A DNA stretch of 64,000 bases from NCBI GenBank assembly GCA_041741535.1, contig JBGSJV010000034.1:62001-126000 (forward strand), given 5' to 3'. Positions 32,867 to 42,120 of the stretch are shown here, in pieces. Within the stretch, counting starts at the first letter, position 1. Each line of letters opens with the position of its first letter. The position numbers were made by a program, and so were the translations under genes. Source of the stretch: M30B19 sp041741535. Lineage in GTDB: Bacteria > Planctomycetota > Planctomycetia > Pirellulales > Pirellulaceae. Below the pieces are notes generated by a model. That model was not told where the DNA came from. It saw nothing but the letters and a program-made list of their open reading frames with translations, and did not search any database.

Positions 32867-35800
32867 ATGAAATCATTGCCTTTGATTCAGCAGTCGTCCA
32901 AGAATGAAGATGTCGACGCCCAGCAGGATTTTGGTGGGGACGGCTTTTCGCGACGTCGTTGGATGCAGTTGATGGGTGCCTCGACGGCGTTGGGTGCGGC
33001 GGCCGTTGGCTGTCGCTATGAGCAAGAGACGATACGCCCGTTTGCGGTTCGGCCCGAAGGGTATATCCCTGGTGCGACCGTGAAGAAGAGTGCATTGTGC
33101 GAAATCGGTCGCGTAGCTCGGTCGTTGTTGGCGACGATTTACGATGGGCGTCCGATTAAGGTTGATGGAAATGCTCTGCTGAAGAGCCAAGGGGTGGCCA
33201 GCACGTCGCTGGTGCAAGCGTTGACGTTGCAGTTGTATGACCCGGACAGAAGTCGTGGCGTCATGGCTCGGGTGAAGACCGGTTCGAAGTCCTCAAGACT
33301 GGAGAAGTCGACTCGCGAGCAATTTGACGCGAAGTTGGCCGAGTTTCTGGGGTCGGATGCCAGTGGTGCTGGCGGAGCGGGTTTGGCCGTGTTGGTGGAG
33401 CCGACCTCTAGTCCGACCGTGGCTCGTTTGAAGGCCGCTTTTTTGCAGAAATATCCGGGGGCGGGTTGGTTTGAGTACGCCGCTGTTAATGATGATGCGG
33501 TTGTGGCTGGGCTGCAGATGTGTTTTAGTTCGCCGTTCCGGCCTCGGTATCGTTTTGACAACGCCGAAGTGATTGTTGCTTTGGGCGGTGACCCGTTTGG
33601 CAGCGACTTGAATTCACCGGAGCATTCGCGAGACTTTGCGAAGACTCGTGATGTAGACGTCCGTCGGAAGATGTCGCGGCTGTGGTCGGTTGGCAACGTG
33701 ATGAATGTGACGGCAGGGTTGGCTGACGAACGCTTGCCGTTGGCGGCGTCGAAGTTGGAGTCTTTCGTTGCGTCGTTGGAGCAGGCGTTGAGTGGCGCGT
33801 ACACACCGAGTGGCAAAGTGACCGACGCAGATCGGTTCGTGGCTGCGATGGCTGCGGATTTGAACGCGAACAAAGGCCATGCGATCATCGTGTTGGGAAA
33901 TGAGTATCCGGCCAGTTTGCATGCCCGCGTATGGAAGTTGAATGAAGCGTTGGGGGCGGTTGGTGCGACCGTTGAGTTACGCGAATGTCTGCCTCTGCAT
34001 GGCGGCGGTTCTTTGGCGTCGTTGAAGTCGCTGTCGGATGCTATGGACAGTGGTTCGGTGAAGGGTTTGTTTGTGCTCGGTGGGAATCCAGTGTATGCCG
34101 CACCCAGCGAACTGAATTTGGCGGAGAAGATCAAGGCGGTCGAGCTCTCTGTGCATTTAGGTTTGTATGAAGATGAAACGGCAGCGGCGTGTAGTTGGCA
34201 TATCAATCAGGCGCACTGTTTGGAGTCTTGGTCCGACGCTCGAGTGGCGGATGGGACATGGTGTGTGGGTCAACCGTCGATAGCTCCGTTATTTGCGGGC
34301 GTTTCGATTGTAGAAATGTTGGCGGCGTTGGTCGGCGAAAAAGGCACGGGTCAAGAGTTGGTGCAGGCGACGTCCAAACTGGACGGTGCCGCTTGGAACA
34401 AGGCGCTGCACGACGGTTTTGCCGCGGGGACGGAGTTGCCGCCGGTTACTTCGGTGGTCGTCGATCCCGGTTTTTCTCCGGCTGCGGTCGAGCCGAATTG
34501 GCGTGAGCGTCAAATTCCAGCTCTGGATTCGGCAGAGTTGGTGTTTGTGTCCGGCGGTGTCTTTGATGGCCAGTTTGCCAACTTGGGCTGGTTGCAAGAA
34601 GCGCCCGATGGCATCACGAAGGTTTGTTGGGGTAACCCGGCAATGGTCTCTCCACAGACGGCAGTCGCTTGGGGTGTACGGCAAAATCAAGTTGTGAAAG
34701 TGACGGTGGGCGAAAGTTACGTTCGCACTCCGATTCACTTGGTTCCAGGAATGGCGCCTGGCGTTGTAGCGATTGCGTACGGTTATGGTCGTACCGAAGC
34801 GGGGCGAATCGGCGGTAGTCGCAAGGCGGCGAATCGCGCTCCATCGGTTGGTGTGAACGTTAATGGGTTGCGTGGTGTTGGGGCTTGGTATCTAACAACC
34901 GCAAAGGTTTCGCTGACGCAAAACTTTGAGGATGTGGCGACGACCCAAGAGCACCATTATGTGGATTCGCTGAGTTTGTCGGTTGTCAACGAGCGAGTTC
35001 CTCGTTTGGCGCGTGAAGGCGAACTAGCGAGTTTTCTAGCGTTCTTCGCAGAGCATGATAAGCACGAGCACAGTGGCGGCGACGGGCATGATGCGAACGG
35101 TCATGAGGAACCAAGCGGCGAAGTCAAACACGATGATGAAAAGCACGGTAGTTTGGCTCCCGCGTTGCTGGCGACACCGGTAGTCGCCAAGCTAAGTGAC
35201 GATAAAGGCGGACACGGCCATCATGATCATTGGCCGGTACTACCGGGTCATCACCCAGAGAATTTCGAGTTGACACCGGGACCGGGTTACCGGGACATGC
35301 CCAAATGGGCGATGACCATCGATTTGAACAAGTGTACGGGTTGCAGTGCCTGTGTCGTGGCATGCCAGGCAGAGAACAACATCGCGGTGGTTGGCAAAGA
35401 CCAAGTGATCCGAGGTCGCGAGCTATCCTGGATTCGTGTGGATCGTTATTTCCTGCCGCGCGACACTTCGCAATTAAGTAATCCTGCACCGGGTCAAGAG
35501 TTGTACGAAAACCCGAAAGTTGTGGTCCAACCGGTGACTTGTCATCATTGCGAAAACGCCCCGTGCGAACAAGTTTGTCCGGTTGCGGCGACCGTCCATA
35601 GCGACGAAGGCTTGAACGACATGGTTTACAATCGCTGCATCGGGACCCGCTATTGCGGCAACAACTGCCCATTTAAAGTTCGTCGGTTCAACTATCACAA
35701 TTACGCGAACGCAGTACAGTTCATCGGATACCCAGACGCTCTGGCTTCATTGGATGGCGGCATGCGCCGACCGGTCGGTGAAGTAAAGCTGTTGGGTCTG

Positions 35801-36169
35801 GCGATGAACCCTGAGGTAAGTGTTCGCAGTCGTGGGGTTATGGAAAAGTGCACATTCTGTGTGCAACGGATTCAGAACGGCAAGATTGCGGCTCGAAATG
35901 AAGGTCGCGACTATCGCAACGGTGAGTTCCGGGACGGGGAAGTCACCACGGCTTGCCAGGACGTGTGTCCGTCGCAGGCAATTGTGTTTGGCGATGCGGC
36001 GGTCAAGGGTTCTTTGGTGGCCAAGGGATTCGAGAACGCTCGCGGCTATGCGATGCTGAACGAATTGAATTTGGGTTCGCGGTTGAAGTACTTGGCTCGC
36101 GTGCGAAATCCGCATCCAGATCTGGCTCCGAAAAAGCCTGATACAGCAGCGGTCGCAACCAAGAGTTAG
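32867..36169 (+). CDS. actB: Alternative Complex III iron-sulfur subunit ActB
   Basis: This encodes 1100 aa from ATG 32867; a GTG at 32813 preceded by GGTGGG would add 18 residues. A twin-arginine-type leader (SRRRWMQLMGAST, residues 30-42) precedes a lipobox-like GC. Residues about 60-720 form a molybdopterin-oxidoreductase-like domain that lacks cofactor-binding Cys, as in known ActB. After a His/Asp-rich linker (about 725-800) a ferredoxin-like domain carries four cluster motifs: CTGCSACVVAC, CHHCENAPCEQVC, CIGTRYCGNNC and CTFCVQ...CQDVC. Known ActB holds three 4Fe-4S and one 3Fe-4S cluster and relays electrons from the quinol site to ActA. It is followed by actC after 86 bp. Confidence 0.93.
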   Translation: MKSLPLIQQSSKNEDVDAQQDFGGDGFSRRRWMQLMGASTALGAAAVGCRYEQETIRPFAVRPEGYIPGATVKKSALCEIGRVARSLLATIYDGRPIKVDGNALLKSQGVASTSLVQALTLQLYDPDRSRGVMARVKTGSKSSRLEKSTREQFDAKLAEFLGSDASGAGGAGLAVLVEPTSSPTVARLKAAFLQKYPGAGWFEYAAVNDDAVVAGLQMCFSSPFRPRYRFDNAEVIVALGGDPFGSDLNSPEHSRDFAKTRDVDVRRKMSRLWSVGNVMNVTAGLADERLPLAASKLESFVASLEQALSGAYTPSGKVTDADRFVAAMAADLNANKGHAIIVLGNEYPASLHARVWKLNEALGAVGATVELRECLPLHGGGSLASLKSLSDAMDSGSVKGLFVLGGNPVYAAPSELNLAEKIKAVELSVHLGLYEDETAAACSWHINQAHCLESWSDARVADGTWCVGQPSIAPLFAGVSIVEMLAALVGEKGTGQELVQATSKLDGAAWNKALHDGFAAGTELPPVTSVVVDPGFSPAAVEPNWRERQIPALDSAELVFVSGGVFDGQFANLGWLQEAPDGITKVCWGNPAMVSPQTAVAWGVRQNQVVKVTVGESYVRTPIHLVPGMAPGVVAIAYGYGRTEAGRIGGSRKAANRAPSVGVNVNGLRGVGAWYLTTAKVSLTQNFEDVATTQEHHYVDSLSLSVVNERVPRLAREGELASFLAFFAEHDKHEHSGGDGHDANGHEEPSGEVKHDDEKHGSLAPALLATPVVAKLSDDKGGHGHHDHWPVLPGHHPENFELTPGPGYRDMPKWAMTIDLNKCTGCSACVVACQAENNIAVVGKDQVIRGRELSWIRVDRYFLPRDTSQLSNPAPGQELYENPKVVVQPVTCHHCENAPCEQVCPVAATVHSDEGLNDMVYNRCIGTRYCGNNCPFKVRRFNYHNYANAVQFIGYPDALASLDGGMRRPVGEVKLLGLAMNPEVSVRSRGVMEKCTFCVQRIQNGKIAARNEGRDYRNGEFRDGEVTTACQDVCPSQAIVFGDAAVKGSLVAKGFENARGYAMLNELNLGSRLKYLARVRNPHPDLAPKKPDTAAVATKS

Positions 36170-36255
36170 CCAGTTCCAGTGATCGTGCGGGGCAAGTCGG
36201 TGAGCGACACCGCCTTAGCTGATGAGCAATGTAGGTTCAAAGAGAAAATAGACAA

Positions 36256-37650
36256 ATGGCAACAACAATCGACGAAGTCTACGACAATACTTGGGACGAT
36301 CCGCGAAAGCGGTCGCCACTGGTAACTGGCGGTTTGGATTACGGTCAGGTGACTTCGACGGTCACGGCGATTGCTGAGATCCCAGCTCCTCCGCGGGCTT
36401 GGTATATCTTGATGGCGATCAGTCTCTGCCTGTTAGGCATGCTGGGTGTTTTGTTGCTGCACCTGATATTGTCGGGTGTCGGTGTTTGGGGCAATAACAA
36501 CCCCGCGTTTTGGGGATGGCCGATCGTCAACTTCGTGTTTTGGGTTGGTATTGGTCATGCCGGTACGCTGATTTCGGCGATTTTGTTTTTGTTTCGGCAA
36601 AATTGGCGGACCAGCATCAATCGTGCAGCCGAGGCAATGACGATTTTTGCCGTGGTTTGTGCGGGTTTGTTTCCGGGCGTGCACATTGGTCGCGTTTGGG
36701 TTGCCTATTGGTTGTTTCCAATCCCGACCGAGCACTTAGCAATGTGGCCCAACTTCCGCAGTCCACTGCTGTGGGACGTGTTTGCGGTCGGTACCTATGC
36801 GACGGTTTCAACGCTGTTTTGGTATATGGGTATGTTGCCCGACTTGGCCACGTTCCGGGATCGGGCAAAGACCAAGTGGAAGCGCATGTTTTATGGCATT
36901 TTGTGCTTGGGATGGACGGGTTCGGCTCGGGCTTGGCATCGCTACGAAATGGCCTACACCATCTTGGCAGCCTTGGCCACACCTTTGGTGTTGAGCGTTC
37001 ACACAATTGTTAGTTTCGACTTTGCGGTGTCTCAGGTTCCGGGCTGGCATACGACGATCTTCCCGCCGTACTTCGTTGCAGGTGCAATTTTCTCCGGGTT
37101 CGCAATGGTCATAACCTTGTTGGTCCCGGCCAGAGCCCTATTCAATCTGCAGCATTTGATCACCATGCGGCACTTGGAAAATATGTGCAAAATCATCGTG
37201 GCCACGGGCCTGATGGTTGGTTTTGCCTACACGATTGAGTTTTTCATCGCGTGGTATTCCGGTGTGAAAACCGAAACACAGACATTTATCATGCGAGCGT
37301 TTGGGCCTTATTGGTGGGCCTACTGGACGATGTTTAGCTGCAATGTGTTTATCCCGCAGTTGTTCTGGTTCAAGGCTGTTCGAACGTCGCCTGTCGCAAT
37401 GGTCGTGATCAGCATCTTCGTCAACATTGGTATGTGGTTCGAACGATTTGTGATCACGGTTACGTCATTGTCGCGAGACTTCATGCCGTCTTCGTGGGCC
37501 TATTTCCGACCGACTTTCGTGGACATTGGAATGTTCATTGGCAGTTTTGGTTTGTTCATGACCTTGTTTCTACTCTTCTGCCGGTTCCTGCCGGTAGTGG
37601 CAATGGCCGAAGTGAAATCGGTCATGCCGCACGACGAAGAGCACCATTGA
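36256..37650 (+). CDS. actC: Alternative Complex III quinone-binding subunit ActC
   Basis: This 464-aa NrfD/PsrC-family integral membrane protein has about ten hydrophobic helices, the first near residues 50-75 (MAISLCLLGMLGVLLLHLILSG). Typical features are FWGWPIVNFVFWVGIGHAGTLISA, HIGRVWVAYWLFPIP and ILAALATPLVLSVHTIVSFDFA. In ACIII, ActC sits under ActB and provides a quinol oxidation site. The C-terminus (MPHDEEHH) is His-rich. Spacing is 86 bp from actB and 46 bp to the fused actDE. Confidence 0.93.
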   Translation: MATTIDEVYDNTWDDPRKRSPLVTGGLDYGQVTSTVTAIAEIPAPPRAWYILMAISLCLLGMLGVLLLHLILSGVGVWGNNNPAFWGWPIVNFVFWVGIGHAGTLISAILFLFRQNWRTSINRAAEAMTIFAVVCAGLFPGVHIGRVWVAYWLFPIPTEHLAMWPNFRSPLLWDVFAVGTYATVSTLFWYMGMLPDLATFRDRAKTKWKRMFYGILCLGWTGSARAWHRYEMAYTILAALATPLVLSVHTIVSFDFAVSQVPGWHTTIFPPYFVAGAIFSGFAMVITLLVPARALFNLQHLITMRHLENMCKIIVATGLMVGFAYTIEFFIAWYSGVKTETQTFIMRAFGPYWWAYWTMFSCNVFIPQLFWFKAVRTSPVAMVVISIFVNIGMWFERFVITVTSLSRDFMPSSWAYFRPTFVDIGMFIGSFGLFMTLFLLFCRFLPVVAMAEVKSVMPHDEEHH

Positions 37651-37696
37651 TTTGTTTGTGAACAACCGAATTGCTTGAGACCAAAAGATAAAGACC

Positions 37697-39292
37697 ATGA
37701 CACAATCACATAACCACGGTTCGACAGAAGCAACCACGCAAGCGGGCCCGACTAGCCGCTTGGTTGGGATCTTGGCCGAGTTTTCGTCACCGGACAAGTT
37801 GGTCCATGCCTGCGATCAGGCTCGACAGGCGGGGATTCGGCGGATGGATGCCTATAGCCCGTTTCCCGTGCATGGCATTGATCCCGCAATTGGAATTCGG
37901 CGAACTCGTTTGCCATTTTTTGTGTTGGCTGTCGGTTTGAGTGGTTTGTTTTTGGCGTTGGGATTGCAGTTCACGGTCAACGCGACCGATGCGGTTGGTC
38001 CATTTCCGGGTTACCCATTCTTGATCAGCGGCAAGCCGTTGTTTAGTTTGCCGGCAAATATTCCAGTCACTTTCGAAGTGATCGTGCTAAGTAGTGCATT
38101 TGCAACCTTGTTTGGCAGTTTGGCCCTGAACGGCTTACCGAGATTCGCCAATCCGTTGCATCGGATTCCTCGTTTTAAGAAGGCCACCAACAATGGTTTC
38201 TTCTTGATGATTGAGGCGGAAGATCCGAATTACAATCCTCGGCAAATTCGCAACCAACTGGAACAGTGGGGCGCGGAAGCACTTGAGGAAGTTCATTTGG
38301 ATTTGACGGACCAAAAATTGCCAGGGTTCGTCAAAATGGTTTTTGTCTTGTTGTTGGCACTTTGCACTTTGCCACCGGCATTGATCTATCGTGCACGGGG
38401 CGATAGTAACTCTCTGCCACGTTTGCATTTCAATCCTGACATGGATTGGCAGTACAAATCGAAGGCTCAACGTGGAGCTCCGAATATTGGGGCTGACGAC
38501 AAGAATCCGGAATGGATATTTGCAGATCAACGAGCGATGCGGGTCATCGTTCCAGGCACGGTCGTTCGTGGTCAATTGCGGGACGATGGTCAGTTTTTTA
38601 CGGGCATCGTCGATGCTCCTCAAGGCACAACGGCCATCGACAAAGATCGGCAATATGTGTCGACCGATTCCGCCGGACTCCAGGACGCCGGAGTTGCCCA
38701 AGATACGGCCGCAGCCCCGCCGGAACCGAACTGGATGACGACTTTCCCAGAACGATTCGAAGTGACTGCGGAAACGATGGCGCGTGGAAAGCAGCGATTT
38801 GATATCTACTGCGCCGTGTGTCATGGGACAACGGGATCAGGTGATGGCATGGTTAACCAACGTGCCATGTCACTCAATGCCTTACAGAAAGCGAACTGGA
38901 CCACTGCCCGAAGTTTGCACGATCACACGGTAATCGGCCAGCCGGTTGGGCGGATCTTCGACACCATATCCAATGGACGTGGCACGATGGGCCCCTACCG
39001 GTCTCAAATCACTGTGGAGGATCGCTGGGCGATTGTTTTGTACATCAAAGCCTTGCAGGACTCGATGTCCGAGGCGGTCATGCAGGACGACGATGGCAAA
39101 TGGGTGCCGGTGCGGACCGTTGCTCCGGCCGTTGTTGCTCCGGCAGACGCTGGTTCTGTGCCAAGCAATGATGCGGCAACGCCGGTGACCAACGAGGGTG
39201 GGCAAGCGGAAACGGCAACCGAGACTAAAGCCAATGGTGACGGTGGTACTTCGGCTGAGAACCCTGGCGAAAATTCGGGCGGGACCAACTAG
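37697..39292 (+). CDS. actDE: Fused ActD-ActE subunit of Alternative Complex III
   Basis: This 531-aa protein joins two subunits that are separate in Rhodothermus and Flavobacterium. Residues 1-205 are ActD (DUF3341): GILAEFSSPDKLVHACDQAR, two membrane helices at about 73-92 and 115-140, then the FFLMIEAEDP section. A third hydrophobic helix at about 213-235 leads into the ActE part, a periplasmic monohaem cytochrome c with CAVCH near residue 373 and a probable axial Met in GRGTMGPYRSQI. The C-terminal 75 residues are an Ala/Thr/Glu-rich, probably disordered tail. The fusion anchors the cytochrome permanently in the complex. Confidence 0.92.
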   Translation: MTQSHNHGSTEATTQAGPTSRLVGILAEFSSPDKLVHACDQARQAGIRRMDAYSPFPVHGIDPAIGIRRTRLPFFVLAVGLSGLFLALGLQFTVNATDAVGPFPGYPFLISGKPLFSLPANIPVTFEVIVLSSAFATLFGSLALNGLPRFANPLHRIPRFKKATNNGFFLMIEAEDPNYNPRQIRNQLEQWGAEALEEVHLDLTDQKLPGFVKMVFVLLLALCTLPPALIYRARGDSNSLPRLHFNPDMDWQYKSKAQRGAPNIGADDKNPEWIFADQRAMRVIVPGTVVRGQLRDDGQFFTGIVDAPQGTTAIDKDRQYVSTDSAGLQDAGVAQDTAAAPPEPNWMTTFPERFEVTAETMARGKQRFDIYCAVCHGTTGSGDGMVNQRAMSLNALQKANWTTARSLHDHTVIGQPVGRIFDTISNGRGTMGPYRSQITVEDRWAIVLYIKALQDSMSEAVMQDDDGKWVPVRTVAPAVVAPADAGSVPSNDAATPVTNEGGQAETATETKANGDGGTSAENPGENSGGTN

Positions 39293-39444
39293 GTGAATTC
39301 ATGTTCATCCGGGCTGGGCTCCGGTTTGATTGGACGAGTTATTGGACACAAAAGATACGGTCGTGATGCGGGAGATGCTTCCAGCGTTGCGGCGTAGGAT
39401 CAAGCAAGTATCGAATTGCGGACATTTGAAGAGAAGATAGTTAC

Positions 39445-40734
39445 ATGCACGCTGTCAAGAAGACTAAAGTCACATCACCGAATGTGAGCCTGGGCGACGC
39501 CGGTGGGAGCCTTATCCTATTGGGTGGCGTTGGCGGATTGGTGTTGATTGGTGCTTCGTTTGCGTTGTCCTTTTTTATGGCCAATGGGATAACGAGTTTT
39601 CTGCATGTTTATTTGGTCAATTTTCTGTTCTTCATCTCGATTAGCCTTGGGGCTTTGTTCATTGTCCTCATCCAACATCTGACGAAGGCCGGATGGAGCG
39701 TGGCGGTTCGTCGGATCGCGGAAGTCATGGCCGGCGTGATTCCTTATCTGGCGATCTTGTTTATTCCGATCTTGTTGTCCGTGATTGCTCCCGCGGTCTA
39801 TGGGGCGCCGGAATACTTGTTGTACTTGTGGGCCAATGCCCGATACTCCGAAGACGTTTTGTCACCCGACAAAGTCGCTTATTACCTGAACCCAACCCAC
39901 TTTGCGATCCGGGCAGTGGTGTATTTCACAGTTTGGGCAGTGATCTCCCGGTATTATTTGAATCGTTCGCGGATTCAAGACGAGAATGGCGACTATATGT
40001 TGACCGCTCGGATGCAGTATTGGAGTGCTCCATCGGTTCTGCTGTTTGCGATCACAGTGATTTTTGCTTCCTTCGACTGGTCGATGTCGTTGGCGCCGAT
40101 TTGGTTTAGCACGATCTGGCCGGTTTATTTCTTTGCGGGCGGCATGTTGGGTGCCTTCTGTACCATTATTTTGATTCTGTTGATGTTGCAAAAGCGAGGC
40201 ATTTTGACTGAAGATGTGACGGAAGATCACTATCATGACTTGTCAAAATTCACCTTTGGCTTCATCTTCTTTTGGAGCTATATCGCTTTTAGTCAGTTCT
40301 TGTTGATCTGGTACGCTAACATCCCGGAAGAGACCATTTGGTATCGGCCGCGTTTGGACGGCGCGTGGCGTTGGGCGTCGTTGCTCTTGTTGTGTGGACA
40401 TACGCTGGTTCCGTTCTTGCTGATGATGCCGCGGACCCTGCGCCGGAACAAGAACTACCTGTGGTATGCCGTGATTGGATTGTTGGCCATGCATTGGTTC
40501 GATCATTTCTGGATTGTGATGCCACAAATGTTCGTAAGTTTCCAAGATCTGGCGGCATTAAATGTCGCAGGTATGGAAGCTCCGAAGCATGTTTTTGGCC
40601 CGGTCGAAGCCTGTTGCTTCTTGGGGATGGCGATGTTGTACGCGGCGTTTTTCTGCTGGGAGGCAGGGGACCGTCCGTTGATTCCTTTGCGGGATCCCCG
40701 CTTGTCCGAGTCGTTGAATCACAAGGTTCACTAG
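39445..40734 (+). CDS. actF: Alternative Complex III membrane subunit ActF
   Basis: This 429-aa polytopic protein has about ten helices, starting at residues 22-50 (LILLGGVGGLVLIGASFALSFFMA). It is the second NrfD-like core subunit of ACIII, paralogous to ActC. Family signatures are FFISISLGALFIVLIQHLTKAGWSVAVRR, TICWPVYFFAGG-like sequence in the middle, and LPLLLMMPR-type helices near the end. In solved complexes ActC and ActF form the membrane core together with ActD and may provide a proton path. It follows actDE after 152 bp and is followed by a small membrane-protein gene. Confidence 0.92.
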   Translation: MHAVKKTKVTSPNVSLGDAGGSLILLGGVGGLVLIGASFALSFFMANGITSFLHVYLVNFLFFISISLGALFIVLIQHLTKAGWSVAVRRIAEVMAGVIPYLAILFIPILLSVIAPAVYGAPEYLLYLWANARYSEDVLSPDKVAYYLNPTHFAIRAVVYFTVWAVISRYYLNRSRIQDENGDYMLTARMQYWSAPSVLLFAITVIFASFDWSMSLAPIWFSTIWPVYFFAGGMLGAFCTIILILLMLQKRGILTEDVTEDHYHDLSKFTFGFIFFWSYIAFSQFLLIWYANIPEETIWYRPRLDGAWRWASLLLLCGHTLVPFLLMMPRTLRRNKNYLWYAVIGLLAMHWFDHFWIVMPQMFVSFQDLAALNVAGMEAPKHVFGPVEACCFLGMAMLYAAFFCWEAGDRPLIPLRDPRLSESLNHKVH

Positions 40735-40824
40735 GCCAGTCAAGTTGTGTGGGCACGGTAATTTCGGGTTACGGTATACGTGGTCGTTAGGTAGTTTGGG
40801 GCGAATCAGCGAGGATAGGAATTC

Positions 40825-41142
40825 ATGAGTCAACATGCACCAGCCGTTATCAACGACGCGCGACCGCATTACCAAGATATCAACACGCCGGCGGTTATTT
40901 TGCTAACGGCGGTATCTGGGATTTTGACATACTCGATGATTGCCTTGTCCCAAGGTTACTACTTTCAATGGAAGAACGAGGCTATCTCCAAGCGAGACGC
41001 CGCGTCGATAACCAAGGCGTCGGATTACCTGGCCGCCGAACGATCTATGTTGTTGGAAGGTTCTTCCGAGCGAAAAATCAAGCCAATTGGGGCGTCGATG
41101 GATGCCATTGTCCGCGAGTTGGGCAAGAAGTCCGGAAACTAG
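40825..41142 (+). CDS. Small single-helix membrane protein of the ACIII locus
   Basis: This encodes 105 aa. One transmembrane helix lies near residues 23-43 (AVILLTAVSGILTYSMIALSQG), followed by a charged helical C-terminal part of 60 residues ending in IVRELGKKSGN. I do not recognise a named family. It sits between actF (90 bp upstream) and the SCO gene (19 bp downstream), all on one strand, so it is probably an accessory subunit or assembly factor of ACIII or the oxidase. AGGATAGGAATTC at 40812-40824 supplies a ribosome-binding site. Confidence 0.7.
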   Translation: MSQHAPAVINDARPHYQDINTPAVILLTAVSGILTYSMIALSQGYYFQWKNEAISKRDAASITKASDYLAAERSMLLEGSSERKIKPIGASMDAIVRELGKKSGN

Positions 41143-41161
41143 TAAGGACCGCGAAAGTAAC

Positions 41162-42055
41162 ATGACGGAAAAACAAACTCTGCCGACTCAGCTGCAAGCC
41201 ACTCGAAAGAGCTGGCTGTGGTTGTTGATTGGGCTGATGGTGTTTCTCCATCTTTCACTCGGTTCCGTCATGGCCCAAATGCACCAGCAATGGGTGGATG
41301 ACCAAGACGGCGTTGGGGTCGATGAACGAGCAGGGATTCAATTGCCGTTGGATCTGTGGTTTACGGATGATCAGGGCGATCGCCGTCAGTTATTTGACTT
41401 GTTTGATGGCACACGTCCGGTGATGTTGTCCCTGAACTACTCCGATTGCCCAATGTTATGTAGTGTCCAGTTCAACAACTTGACCAACACGTTGAAGGGG
41501 ATGGGTTTTCGGCCGGATACTGATTTTCAGATTGTTTCGATCAGCTTGGACCCCTCGGAAACGCCCGCTCGGGCACGTGAGACAAAAAACAAGTACGTGG
41601 CGCTATACAATCGGCCTGAAACAGCCAAGGGCTGGCATTTTTTGGTCGGGGCTCCCGTCGAAATTCGGAAAGTCGCGGACACCATTGGCTTCAAATACAA
41701 GAGGATTCCGAATGGACATTTTGTCCATCCCCCGCTGATTGTGTTATGTAGTCCAGGCGGGAAAATTGTGCGGTACATCCATGGGTTGGAAGTTGAAGCA
41801 GGCGTCTTGGATCAAGCGTTGATCGAAGCCGCGCAAGGCAAGATTGGGAGCCCAATCAACCGCTTTCTGTTTGCCTGTTATCAGTTCAATTCCGAGACGG
41901 GGCACTATTCGCCCAACGCGGTGTTTCTGATGAAGTTCGGTGGAGCCGTAACGGTGATTGCATTGGTGGCGGGGTTGCTCCCGTATTGGGTTCGCCGAAG
42001 TGGAAAATTGGGGACGATCGTTGATGATCGTCCGTTGATTGAGTTGGAACAATAA
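41162..42055 (+). CDS. SCO1/SenC copper chaperone
   Basis: This encodes 297 aa. The frame extends to 41087 inside the previous gene; ATG 41162 is supported by GAAAG upstream and the gene gap. The N-terminal helix (residues 16-37) is a signal or anchor. The thioredoxin-like SCO domain spans about 50-225, with the copper-binding C-x3-C motif in YSDCPMLCSVQ and a conserved His in GHFVHPP. A second membrane helix lies near 262-285, which many SCO proteins lack. SCO proteins insert copper into the CuA site of oxidase subunit II, encoded 65 bp downstream. Confidence 0.9.
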   Translation: MTEKQTLPTQLQATRKSWLWLLIGLMVFLHLSLGSVMAQMHQQWVDDQDGVGVDERAGIQLPLDLWFTDDQGDRRQLFDLFDGTRPVMLSLNYSDCPMLCSVQFNNLTNTLKGMGFRPDTDFQIVSISLDPSETPARARETKNKYVALYNRPETAKGWHFLVGAPVEIRKVADTIGFKYKRIPNGHFVHPPLIVLCSPGGKIVRYIHGLEVEAGVLDQALIEAAQGKIGSPINRFLFACYQFNSETGHYSPNAVFLMKFGGAVTVIALVAGLLPYWVRRSGKLGTIVDDRPLIELEQ

Positions 42056-42120
42056 TCGTTTTACGACCGGTGGGCGTGGCCCCGCGGTTGAAGACAAGAA
42101 GGTACGAGAGAACAAACGAA

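Noticed and set aside
33139..34206. 355-codon open frame antisense to actB
   Set aside because: It is a shadow of the GC-biased actB codons; the translation is Ser/Thr/Pro-rich without a recognisable fold.
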